This document shows, piece after piece, positions 27,001 to 34,647 of a DNA stretch of 64,000 nt. The number at the start of each line of letters is the position of its first letter. Position 1 is the stretch's first letter. Under the pieces are notes generated by a model. The model was not told the DNA's origin, searched no databases, and worked only from the letters and a program-made list of their open reading frames with translations. This DNA is from Nitrospirillum amazonense (GTDB taxonomy: Bacteria > Pseudomonadota > Alphaproteobacteria > Azospirillales > Azospirillaceae): the NCBI RefSeq assembly GCF_007828045.1, contig NZ_VITN01000001.1, positions 310,001 to 374,000 on the forward strand. Reading direction: 5' to 3'. Position numbers and translations under genes: made by a program.

Positions 27001-27065
27001 GTAGGAATCATCAGCCCCGGACGGGGCGGTTCGGCCGCGAGGCGGCCAGGCAGAAATCCATTGCC
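27001..27065 (-). promoter_or_regulatory. fluoride riboswitch (crcB RNA motif)
   Basis: Read on the minus strand from 27065 to 27001, the segment starts with GGCAATGGATTTCTGCC, contains a GC hairpin (GGCCGCC / GCGGCC), then AACCGCC, and ends with GGGGCTGATGATTCCTAC. These match the conserved blocks of the crcB fluoride aptamer in order (GG-GATGG-NNTTC-CC, AACCGCC, CTGATGA-NCCTAC). It lies 85 nt before the start of a CLC-F gene, a known target of this riboswitch. The ATG within CTGATGATTCC is part of the aptamer, not a start codon. The 85-nt spacer (26916-27000) is the candidate expression platform. Confidence 0.92.
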
Positions 27066-27245
27066 GGAATCAGCTATGACGGATGCCGGCGCCCGCTGTC
27101 AACGGTCTGCCGCGCAGCGCTGGCGCGCACCGGGGTCACGGAGAATATCGAATCGCGCGCAAGAAGCCGATTCGTTGGCTCTTGGTGATAAGAAAGAAAG
27201 CTAAGCAACGGTTAGTTTTCGTGATGGACCGAGTCGCGTACGCCT

Positions 27246-27767
27246 TTACAGGGTGCGGATTTTGTTCAACAGGGCCAGCAGCTGGGTCTGCTCATCCGCC
27301 GTCAGCACGGCGGACACCTTGGCCTCCTGCTCTTCCACCAGGCCCTCGGCCTGGGCCAGTAGGTCCAATCCGGCGTCCGACAGGCTCAGCATCTGCACCC
27401 GGCGGTCCTGCCGGCCGCGCACGCGCTTCAGCAGGCCGCGATTGGCCAGGCGGTCGACCAGGTGGGCCATGTTGGGCGGGGCGATTTCCAGCACCTCGCC
27501 CGCCTGGCGCTGGTTCACGCCCTTGTTCACGCTCACCAGGCTCAGGAGCGAGAATTCCGCCAAGGTCAGCTGGCAGGGGGCGAGATGCTCCAGCACAAGG
27601 CGCCGCACCAGGGTTTCCGCCCGCGACAGGTTGAAGCCGACGAACCGCTCCAGCTTTGAACAGTCCAGCGCCGTTTCCGCCTTGGCCGTGGCGGACAGGG
27701 ACTCGTCGCGGCCCTCCTCGGCTATCAGCACATCGGCGGCGGGCGTGGTGTTCTTCAGGGCCGGCAT
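27246..27767 (-). CDS. MarR-family regulator (FerR/CouR-like)
   Basis: A 173-aa MarR regulator. The winged helix shows LAEFSLLSLVSVNKGVNQRQAGEVLEIAPPNMAHLVDRLANRGLLKRVRGRQDRRVQ, split here as a recognition helix around PPNMAHLVDRL and a wing with RGRQDRR. The C-terminal helices (LTADEQTQLLALLNKIRTL) would form the dimer interface. The gene lies 257 bp downstream of vdh on the same strand, next to ferulate side-chain genes. In several proteobacteria MarR proteins repress these genes and are released by hydroxycinnamoyl-CoA, so that role is a reasonable inference. Confidence 0.85.
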   Translation of the reverse strand: MPALKNTTPAADVLIAEEGRDESLSATAKAETALDCSKLERFVGFNLSRAETLVRRLVLEHLAPCQLTLAEFSLLSLVSVNKGVNQRQAGEVLEIAPPNMAHLVDRLANRGLLKRVRGRQDRRVQMLSLSDAGLDLLAQAEGLVEEQEAKVSAVLTADEQTQLLALLNKIRTL

Positions 27768-27986
27768 GGGAGCGGTCTCAAAAAAAGCGGTGCGGGTGTG
27801 GAAGGGTAGGACGGATGATCGGTTCAGGCCCTTATATCAGCCGGGGCGGCGGGGCCAATAGCGTTGGTGCCCATGGCGTTGATGGAAGTATCCCGGTAAT
27901 TGTCCTGGTCGTCCAGGGGAACCGCCGCTCGTCGAGCGTCACCCGCATGGCACGGGCGGGGGATCGGCCGGGAAGGGACCGGCCAT

Positions 27987-28002
27987 CCCCCAAGCGGTAA
28001 GG
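27987..28002 (-). repeat. iteron-like motif after vdh
   Basis: CCCCCAAGCGGTAAGG, in the gap between the end of vdh and the MarR gene. It is one base different from the group 2 iterons. Confidence 0.6.
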
Positions 28003-28023
28003 GTGGCCGGTTTTCGAGACCCC

Positions 28024-29481
28024 TCAGATCGGGTAGTGGCGGGGGCCGGTCTGGATGGTGACCCAGCGCAGCTCTGTGAACTCGGCGACACCCCATTTGC
28101 CGCCGAAGCGGCCGTAGCCGCTGCTTTTCACGCCGCCGAAGGGCATCTGCGCCTCATCATGCACGGTGGGGCCGTTGATATGGCAGATGCCGGACTCGAT
28201 GCGTTGCGCCACCGTCAGCGCGCGGGCGACGTCGCGGCTGAACACGGCGGCCGACAGGCCATACTCGCTGTCGTTGGCCACGCGGATGGCCTCCTCGTCA
28301 CCATCGACGCGCATGACCGCGACCACGGGCCCAAAGGATTCCTCGGCATAGAGCTTCATCTCACGCGTGACACCGTCCACCACGGTGGCCTGCATGATGG
28401 CGCCATCGACCGTTCCGCCGGCGGCGATGCGGGCCCCCTTGGCCACGGCGTCGTCCAGCAGCGCCTTGATGCGCTGCCCGGCCTGGGCGTTCACCAAGGC
28501 GCCCAGGATGGACCCCGGGGCGGACGGGTCGCCGGCGATCAGGGTGCGGGCCTTGGCCGCCAGCTTGTCCACGAAGGCGTCGGCGACGCGGGCGTCCACC
28601 ACCAGCCGCTCCGTCGACATGCAGATCTGGCCTTGGTTGAAGAAGCCGCCGAAGGCGGCGGCGGCAACCGCCGCATCCAGGTCGGCATCGTGCAGCACCA
28701 GCAGCGGCGCCTTGCCACCCAACTCCAGCAGGGCGGGCTTCAGATGCTTGGCCGCCAGCTGGGCGACGATGCGGCCCACGCCGGTGGAGCCGGTGAAATT
28801 CACCCGCCGCACGGCCGGATTGGCGATCAAGCGTTCCACGATGGCCGGCGCGTCGGCGGGGGCGTTGGTGATGACGTTGACGACCCCGTCACCCAGGCCG
28901 GCCTCGGTCAGGATCTGGCCGATCAGGCGATGGGTGGCCGGGCATTGCTCGCTGGCCTTCAGCACCACGGTGTTGCCGCAGGCCAGCGGCGTGGCGATGG
29001 CCCGCGTCCCCAGGATGACGGGGGCGTTCCAAGGGGCGATGCCCAGCACCACGCCGCAGGGCTGGCGCAGGGCCATGGCCAGACTGCCGGGCACGTTGCT
29101 GGGGATGACCTCGCCATTGATCTGGGTGGTCATGGCCGCCGCCTCGCGCAGCATGTTGGCGGCCAGCATGGCGTTGAAGCCGTACCAGTTGGGCATGCCG
29201 CCGATTTCCGCGGCGCCGATGGCGATGAAATCCGCCGTGCGGGCATCCATCAGGTCGGCGGCCTCCAGCAGGCGCTGGCGCCGCTCTCCGGGGCTGAGCG
29301 CTGCCCAGGCGGGGAAGGCGGCCTGGGCCGCGGCCACGGCGGCGTCGGCATCGGCCGGGGTGGCCGCCGCGGCGGTGGTCACGACCTTGCCGCTGACGGG
29401 GTTGGCACGGGTGAAGGTGGTGCCGCCGGCGGCGGGCACGTCGCGTCCGCCGATCAGCAGGCCGATGGTGGTGGTGGTCAT
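28024..29481 (-). CDS. vdh: vanillin/aromatic aldehyde dehydrogenase
   Basis: A 485-aa NAD(P)-dependent aldehyde dehydrogenase. The general-base Glu is at 253 (LLELGGKAPL) and the catalytic Cys at 287 (FFNQGQICMST); the cofactor motif FTGSTGVGRIVA is also present. The sequence style (MPFGGVKSSGYGRFGGKWGVAEFTELRW) matches the vanillin/salicylaldehyde dehydrogenase group. With Ech upstream on the same strand it would oxidise vanillin (or 4-hydroxybenzaldehyde) to the acid. The ATG at 29481 follows GGGAGGG by 6 nt. The gap to ech holds an inverted pair of iteron-like motifs. Confidence 0.88.
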   Translation of the reverse strand: MTTTTIGLLIGGRDVPAAGGTTFTRANPVSGKVVTTAAAATPADADAAVAAAQAAFPAWAALSPGERRQRLLEAADLMDARTADFIAIGAAEIGGMPNWYGFNAMLAANMLREAAAMTTQINGEVIPSNVPGSLAMALRQPCGVVLGIAPWNAPVILGTRAIATPLACGNTVVLKASEQCPATHRLIGQILTEAGLGDGVVNVITNAPADAPAIVERLIANPAVRRVNFTGSTGVGRIVAQLAAKHLKPALLELGGKAPLLVLHDADLDAAVAAAAFGGFFNQGQICMSTERLVVDARVADAFVDKLAAKARTLIAGDPSAPGSILGALVNAQAGQRIKALLDDAVAKGARIAAGGTVDGAIMQATVVDGVTREMKLYAEESFGPVVAVMRVDGDEEAIRVANDSEYGLSAAVFSRDVARALTVAQRIESGICHINGPTVHDEAQMPFGGVKSSGYGRFGGKWGVAEFTELRWVTIQTGPRHYPI

Positions 29482-29530
29482 CGGGACCCTCCCTGGGGTT
29501 TTATCGTTGTCTCCGGCCGCCGTCGCTGTT

Positions 29531-29595
29531 CCCCCAGGACGTAAGGATAACGTCCCGGGAACTGGACGGCGGCGCTTATCCTTACCGCCTGGGGG
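29531..29595. repeat. inverted pair of iteron-like motifs between ech and vdh
   Basis: CCCCCAGGACGTAAGG at 29531 and CCTTACCGCCTGGGGG at 29580 face each other across 33 bp. The arms can pair over about 15 of 16 positions, so the RNA of the ech-vdh message could form a long hairpin here. Confidence 0.7.
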
Positions 29596-29613
29596 CATAC
29601 AGGCCCCCGCCTC

Positions 29614-30456
29614 TCAAGAGCCGCGCTTGTAGGTCTGCAGACCGGGTTTGATGCTCTTGTCGTCCAGGAATTGCTTCAGGCCCTGTTCCCGGCCCTTTTC
29701 CGGGTCGCGCAGCTGGGCCTGGTCCAGCTTGGCATACAGGTAGTCTTCATTCTGCTCCCACGTCAGTTCGCGACAGCGCTTGAAGCCGTGCTTGGCGGCG
29801 CGCAGCACCACAGGGTTCTTGGCCAGCAGGACCTGGGCCAGCTTGGTGACCTCATCGCGCAGCTGGTCGCGCGGCACGCTCTTGTTCACCAGGCCCATCC
29901 GGGCCGCCTCCTGGCCGGTGAACGTTTCGCCCGTCATGATCAGGTGCAGGGCGGCGCGGTGGCCGATGGTGTCGGCCAGGGCCTTGCTGACCAGGTTGCC
30001 CGGCGGGATGCCCCAGTTGATCTCCGACAGGCCGAACACCGCCTCGTCGGCGCAGATGGCCAGATCACAAGCCACCAGGGGGGAGAAGGCGCCGCCGAAG
30101 CACCAGCCGTTGACCATGGCGATGGTCGGCTTGGAATACATGCGCAGCAGCCGCCATTGCCAGGTCGAGGCCTCGCGGCGCACCTTTTCCTGCAGGATTT
30201 CCGGGCCGGCGTCGGTCTCACGGAAATATTCCTTCAGGTCCATGCCCGCCGTCCAGGCGTCGCCGGCACCGGTCAGCACCACCACCTGCGCGTCCGCATC
30301 CAGTTCCAGCGTTTCCAGCACATCGACCATGTCCCGGTTCAGGGTCGGGCTCATGGCGTTGCGCTTGTCCGGCCGATTGAGGGTGACCCAGGCGATACCG
30401 TCCACGACATCGACCAGAACGGTCTTCCAGCGATCCGCATATTTGGACTGGGACAT
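29614..30456 (-). CDS. ech: feruloyl/p-hydroxycinnamoyl-CoA hydratase-lyase
   Basis: A 280-aa crotonase-family enzyme that closely resembles Pseudomonas Ech/HCHL over its full length, including DAWTAGMDLKEYFRETDAGP, NGWCFGGAFSPLVACDLAIC and KHGFKRCRELTWEQNEDYLY. Ser125 and Glu145 (FGLSEINWGIPPG) match the Ser123 and Glu143 active-site residues of the Pseudomonas enzyme. It hydrates feruloyl-CoA and cleaves the product to vanillin and acetyl-CoA. The ATG at 30456 (MSQSKYADRWKTV) is chosen by family start. Feruloyl-CoA synthetase (fcs) is not in the window. An AT-rich promoter-like stretch lies at 30510-30545. Confidence 0.94.
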   Translation of the reverse strand: MSQSKYADRWKTVLVDVVDGIAWVTLNRPDKRNAMSPTLNRDMVDVLETLELDADAQVVVLTGAGDAWTAGMDLKEYFRETDAGPEILQEKVRREASTWQWRLLRMYSKPTIAMVNGWCFGGAFSPLVACDLAICADEAVFGLSEINWGIPPGNLVSKALADTIGHRAALHLIMTGETFTGQEAARMGLVNKSVPRDQLRDEVTKLAQVLLAKNPVVLRAAKHGFKRCRELTWEQNEDYLYAKLDQAQLRDPEKGREQGLKQFLDDKSIKPGLQTYKRGS

Positions 30457-30566
30457 GGGCCTCGGGGCCTCCTCAACGGCATTTCCTTCAAGGGCCGGTT
30501 CACGGCCGGTGATTAACTTATATACAATAACTATTATGGGTGCAATAGATCGCGCGCGGCATCCGT

Positions 30567-30584
30567 ATTTGCGACGTCGCAAAT
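30567..30584. other. third parS-type palindrome
   Basis: ATTTGCGACGTCGCAAAT, a perfect 18-bp palindrome with the same 14-bp core as the sites at 23580 and 25536. It lies between the ech promoter region and the end of the propeller kinase gene, about 7 kb from parA. Confidence 0.78.
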
Positions 30585-30628
30585 GCCGGCCGGCGGGACG
30601 GTTGGACGCGGAATCCGGCCGTCAGGGA

Positions 30629-33600
30629 TCAGGCACGAAAGGCGCGCAGCCGGTCGGCCGCGGTGGCGCTCAAGCTGGCGCCGATCATCGACGGGATGAC
30701 CAGGGTGACGGTGGTGCCCTGGCCCAGCACGCTGTCGATCGTCAGGTTGCCCTTCAGCCGTTGGGTCACGTGGTTGTAGGCCACGTGCAGGCCCAGGCCG
30801 GGATGGCCGCGGCCGCGGGCGGTGGTGAAGAAGGGATCCAGGATGTGGGGCAGCACCTCGGCGGGAATGCCCCGCCCGTTGTCGGTCACGGAAATCAGCA
30901 CCACGCCGCCCTCGGCCGAGGCGGTGACCGTCACATGGCCATGGGCGCCGGGATCGAAGGCATGGTCGGCGGTATTGGCCAGGATGTGCGTCAGAGCGTT
31001 GACCAGTGATTCCGGCGCCGTGGGCACCACCAGGCCATAGGGCACGTCCACTGTCAGCTCGATGGCGCCTTGGGCCAGGGCGGTCCGCGCCACGTTGGCC
31101 ACATCGGTAAGCAGGGTGGACAGGTCGACCTCCGTCACCTTGCTTTCGCCGTCCTCCGCCGCGATGGCGGTGAAGCTCTTCACCAGGGCCGCCGTGCGCT
31201 TGGTGTTTCGTTCCACCAGGTCGGCCAGGTCGGACCATTCCTCCAGCCCGGTTTCCAGGGCGTTGCGGGTCAGCTTGCCCTGGGCGATGTTGTCGCGCAC
31301 ATCCTCCAGGCTGCCGCGCAGGCTGCCGGCGGCCGTCAGCACCACGCCCAGGGGGGTGTTGACCTCATGCGCCACGCCGGCCACCAGGCGGCCCAGCGAG
31401 GCCATCTTTTCCTGCTGGATCAGCTTGGACTGGGTGGTGCGCAGATCCGCCAGGGCCTGGGCGGTTTCCATCCAGGCGGTTTCGGCGCGGCGGTAGGATT
31501 CCGCGTTTTCCAGGGCGATGGCGCTATAGGCGCACAGCGTGCGGAAGATCATCTGCTCCCGGTCGCCATAGGCATGGTCGGCGACCACCACCAGCACGCC
31601 CAGCACGCGGTTTTCCACCACCAGCGGATAGGCCAGCGCCACACCGTCCTCCACCGTCTCCGTCAGCTCCTGCCGGCTTTGCGCCGCGCGGGCGGGCAGG
31701 GAGTGGGGATCATCCAGGTAGACCGGCTCGACGGCGCTGCCGTCGGCGGTGGCGGGTTCCAGGTATGATCCCTGCAGGCGGTACAGCACCAGGCGGTGGC
31801 CGGTCAGCAGCTCACCCACATAGCGCTTCAGCGTGCTCAGCACCGCGTCCAGGATCAGCGTGGCGGTGATGTCCTGCCCCGCGTCACCCAGGCGGCGTAG
31901 GATGGCGGCGGACTGGGTCAGGGCGGCGTTGGCCTCCGTCAGTTCCACCGTGCGCTGCGCGACCACGGCCTCCAGCTCCTGCTGGCGGCGGCGCAGGATG
32001 GCGGTGCGGCCCCGAACGAGCAGGCCGACGGCCCCGGCCAGGGCGACGATGCCCAGCATCTGCGCCCACCAGGTCTGGTACCAGGCGGGCAGGATGGCCA
32101 GCGGCACCGTCAGCTCCGCCGTCGACCATTGGCCGCTGCGGTTGCTGCCGCGCACCCGCAGGGTGTAGTTGCCGGGCGGCAGGTTGGTATAGGCGATCTG
32201 CCGCCAATTGCCGTCGATCTCCAGCCAGTCCCGGTCCAACCCTTCCAGCTTGTAGGCGTAGCGGTTGCGTTCCGGGGCGGAGAAGTCCAGCGAGGCGACC
32301 TCCAGGCGGAAGCCGTGGTCGTCCGGATGGATCGTCAGGGGCGTGGTGGCGTGGGCCACCTGCGACCCCGGAATCTGCCGTCGGCCGATATAGGCCTGGG
32401 TCACCACCACTGGCGGCACATAGGTCCAGTCCGCCAGCAGGCGCGGGTGGATCAGGGTGACGCCGTCCTCCGCCCCGAACAGGATTTCACCGTTGGGGCC
32501 CTTGGCGACGGATGTGGACCAGTGGGTGGTCAGCCACACGCCGTCCGACCGCTGGAAGGGGCGGATGGCCATGGTGATGGGATCGATACGCACGACCCCG
32601 GTATCGGTGGACACCCAGATGAAGCCGTCCTCATCCTGTGCCACGGCGTTGGCGGTGGCCAGCAAGGGCTCCACGTCGCTGGCCAGGAACTTCACTGCCC
32701 GCCGGCCGTTGGCGTCCGGCTTGCCGATCATGGCGACACCCTGGCCGTAGATGGTGGCCCATAGCCGGCCCTGGCGGTCGGTGGCCAGCGACGCGATGTT
32801 GTGGCTGGTCAGGGTGGTGGGGTTGCCGCTGTCCAGGTCGATCTTCTGGACCGTGCCGTTATCGATGCCGGCCAGGTACAGGCCACTGTAGGTGCCGATC
32901 CATAGGCCATGGTCATCCGCCAGTTGCAGCACCGTGATGCGCTGATCCTGCAGGCCCCCGGTACCCTGGCCCAGCGGGCGGGCGGTTCCCGTGGCGGGAT
33001 TGTAGGCCCAGACGCCGACGTTGGAATCGCCGATCCACAGCTGTGTCCCATCCCACTGCAGGCTGGAGATGTTCAGGGCGGCATCCAGCCCCGGCACCCG
33101 TGTCAGATGCACGGCCCCGGCGCTGAGGTCGGTGCGGTACAGGCCGTCGCGGGTGCCGATCCACACCGTGCCGTTCTGCTGAACCGCGAAGGATCGTGCC
33201 ACCTTGGCCGGCAGGGCGTGTTCGGGGTTGCCGGGGTCGGAGGCCAGGTGGGAAACCAGTTGCCCCGAAGCGTCCAGGACATCGACACCGCCCCGGCCGC
33301 GACCCAGCCACAGCTTCCCGTCCGGCGTGACCATCAGCGAATGGGCGCTGCGGTCTTCCGTCTGGGGGGTGGAGGAGATGGGGGTGAGGAAGCGGAAAGC
33401 CTGGGCAGAGGGATCGAAGCGGCACAGGCCGGGATAGGTTCCCACCCAGACCAGGCCCGCCTTGTCCTTGTACAGCGACAGGATGTTGTCGTTCAGCAGG
33501 CTGTCCGGAACCGTGCGGTTGCGTTTGATGGCTTTGGCGCCGCCGCTGGCCAAATCCACCTCCAGCAGGCCATCGCCCATGGTGCCGACCCAGAAGACGT

Positions 33601-34498
33601 CGGGTTGCACCTCGAGGATGGCCTTGACCCAGTCGCCGGCCACGCCGGTGAAAGGTGCCGGCACGGTCTGGAACTGTGGGTCGCCCGCCTTATCAACCTG
33701 AAGCAGCAGCACGCCGTGGCGGCTGGTGCCCAGCCACAGGCGGCCGCGGCCATCTTCGTACAGGGTGGTGACGCCATCCATGGCCGCGGACCGCGGCAGG
33801 GTAAGGCTGCGAAATTCCGTCTGCCCCGGCGGCAGATAGGCCAGCCCGTTGGCCGTTCCCACCCACAGATATCCCAGATGGTCGCGCTTCAGCGCCTGGA
33901 TCTTGTCGCCCACCACGCCGCCCGCCGGGTTGTCGGCGCCGTGCAGGTGCGTGGCCGGCTCCTGGTTGGCGGACAGGTGGTCAAGGCCGCCCTCGGTTCC
34001 CACCCACAGGCCGCCGGCGCCGTCATCCTCAATGCTTCGGACGTCGATATGGCTCATCGTGTCCAGCGGCACGCGCACGAACCGGTCGGTGGCGGCGTCA
34101 TAGCGCACCAGCCCGGCGGCGCTGGTGCCTACCCACAACCGCCCTTGGACGTCGGTGTGCAGGGTACGGATGTTGCTGTCGGGCAGACCATAGGGCCCGG
34201 TGGCGCCGCCGCCATAGGATTTGAAGCGATAGCCATCGAAGCGCGCCAGGTCGCCGGCGGTGCCTACCCACAGAAAGCCCTCACGGTCCTGCTGGATGGC
34301 CGTGATGTATTCGATGCTTTTGCCTTTGTCTTCGTTGTACCGGGTGAACAGATCGATGACCGAATTACGCCACATCTCGGCGGCACGCGCCGGCGCGGCG
34401 GTGAGAATTGGTAAACAGACGGCGATCAGCACGCCAACGCGCCCGATTTTATTGAGCGATCTTCCAATTTCCTGAACGAAATTCAGCATGAGGCTCAT
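30629..34498 (-). CDS. beta-propeller (Reg_prop) sensor histidine kinase
   Basis: A 1289-aa membrane kinase. A signal-anchor sequence (VGVLIAVCLPILTAAPARA) leads into a periplasmic region of about 700 residues with repeated G-x-LWVGT-x-GL units (DREGFLWVGTAGDLARFD, GRLWVGTSAAGLVRYD), the two-component-regulator propeller repeat. A Y_Y_Y domain follows (YAYKLEGLDRDWLEIDGNWR, PGNYTLRVRGSNRSGQW), then a membrane segment (LGIVALAGAVGLLVRG), a GAF-like domain, and a kinase core with His at about 1044 in RLVAGVAHEVNTPLGVVLT and the ATPase end GRGHPGLGLHVAYNHV. No receiver domain or DNA-binding domain is attached. Propeller kinases usually sense glycans or other external polymers. It lies 150 bp downstream of the borosin gene on the same strand. 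Confidence 0.9.
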   Translation of the reverse strand: MSLMLNFVQEIGRSLNKIGRVGVLIAVCLPILTAAPARAAEMWRNSVIDLFTRYNEDKGKSIEYITAIQQDREGFLWVGTAGDLARFDGYRFKSYGGGATGPYGLPDSNIRTLHTDVQGRLWVGTSAAGLVRYDAATDRFVRVPLDTMSHIDVRSIEDDGAGGLWVGTEGGLDHLSANQEPATHLHGADNPAGGVVGDKIQALKRDHLGYLWVGTANGLAYLPPGQTEFRSLTLPRSAAMDGVTTLYEDGRGRLWLGTSRHGVLLLQVDKAGDPQFQTVPAPFTGVAGDWVKAILEVQPDVFWVGTMGDGLLEVDLASGGAKAIKRNRTVPDSLLNDNILSLYKDKAGLVWVGTYPGLCRFDPSAQAFRFLTPISSTPQTEDRSAHSLMVTPDGKLWLGRGRGGVDVLDASGQLVSHLASDPGNPEHALPAKVARSFAVQQNGTVWIGTRDGLYRTDLSAGAVHLTRVPGLDAALNISSLQWDGTQLWIGDSNVGVWAYNPATGTARPLGQGTGGLQDQRITVLQLADDHGLWIGTYSGLYLAGIDNGTVQKIDLDSGNPTTLTSHNIASLATDRQGRLWATIYGQGVAMIGKPDANGRRAVKFLASDVEPLLATANAVAQDEDGFIWVSTDTGVVRIDPITMAIRPFQRSDGVWLTTHWSTSVAKGPNGEILFGAEDGVTLIHPRLLADWTYVPPVVVTQAYIGRRQIPGSQVAHATTPLTIHPDDHGFRLEVASLDFSAPERNRYAYKLEGLDRDWLEIDGNWRQIAYTNLPPGNYTLRVRGSNRSGQWSTAELTVPLAILPAWYQTWWAQMLGIVALAGAVGLLVRGRTAILRRRQQELEAVVAQRTVELTEANAALTQSAAILRRLGDAGQDITATLILDAVLSTLKRYVGELLTGHRLVLYRLQGSYLEPATADGSAVEPVYLDDPHSLPARAAQSRQELTETVEDGVALAYPLVVENRVLGVLVVVADHAYGDREQMIFRTLCAYSAIALENAESYRRAETAWMETAQALADLRTTQSKLIQQEKMASLGRLVAGVAHEVNTPLGVVLTAAGSLRGSLEDVRDNIAQGKLTRNALETGLEEWSDLADLVERNTKRTAALVKSFTAIAAEDGESKVTEVDLSTLLTDVANVARTALAQGAIELTVDVPYGLVVPTAPESLVNALTHILANTADHAFDPGAHGHVTVTASAEGGVVLISVTDNGRGIPAEVLPHILDPFFTTARGRGHPGLGLHVAYNHVTQRLKGNLTIDSVLGQGTTVTLVIPSMIGASLSATAADRLRAFRA

Positions 34499-34647
34499 CT
34501 TATACGTCAAACGGCGGCGTCAGGGTAATGACCGATCAGTCTGTCGCGATATGTGCCTCCCGGTAAAACGGGGCCTTGGCAAGCCGGGCCGGATACGGTG
34601 CCGTGCCCAGACTTTCTGCCAAGACCCCGCACTAATTTCACCTGCTT

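Noticed and set aside
27001-27011. Longest-frame start codon for the CLC-F gene at 27011
   Set aside because: This ATG lies in the conserved 3' block of the fluoride riboswitch; ATG 26915 is the better start.
28228-28238. GCGACGTCGC inside vdh as a further parS
   Set aside because: It has only the 10-bp centre and lacks the TT/AA flanks shared by the other sites; likely chance in GC-rich coding sequence.
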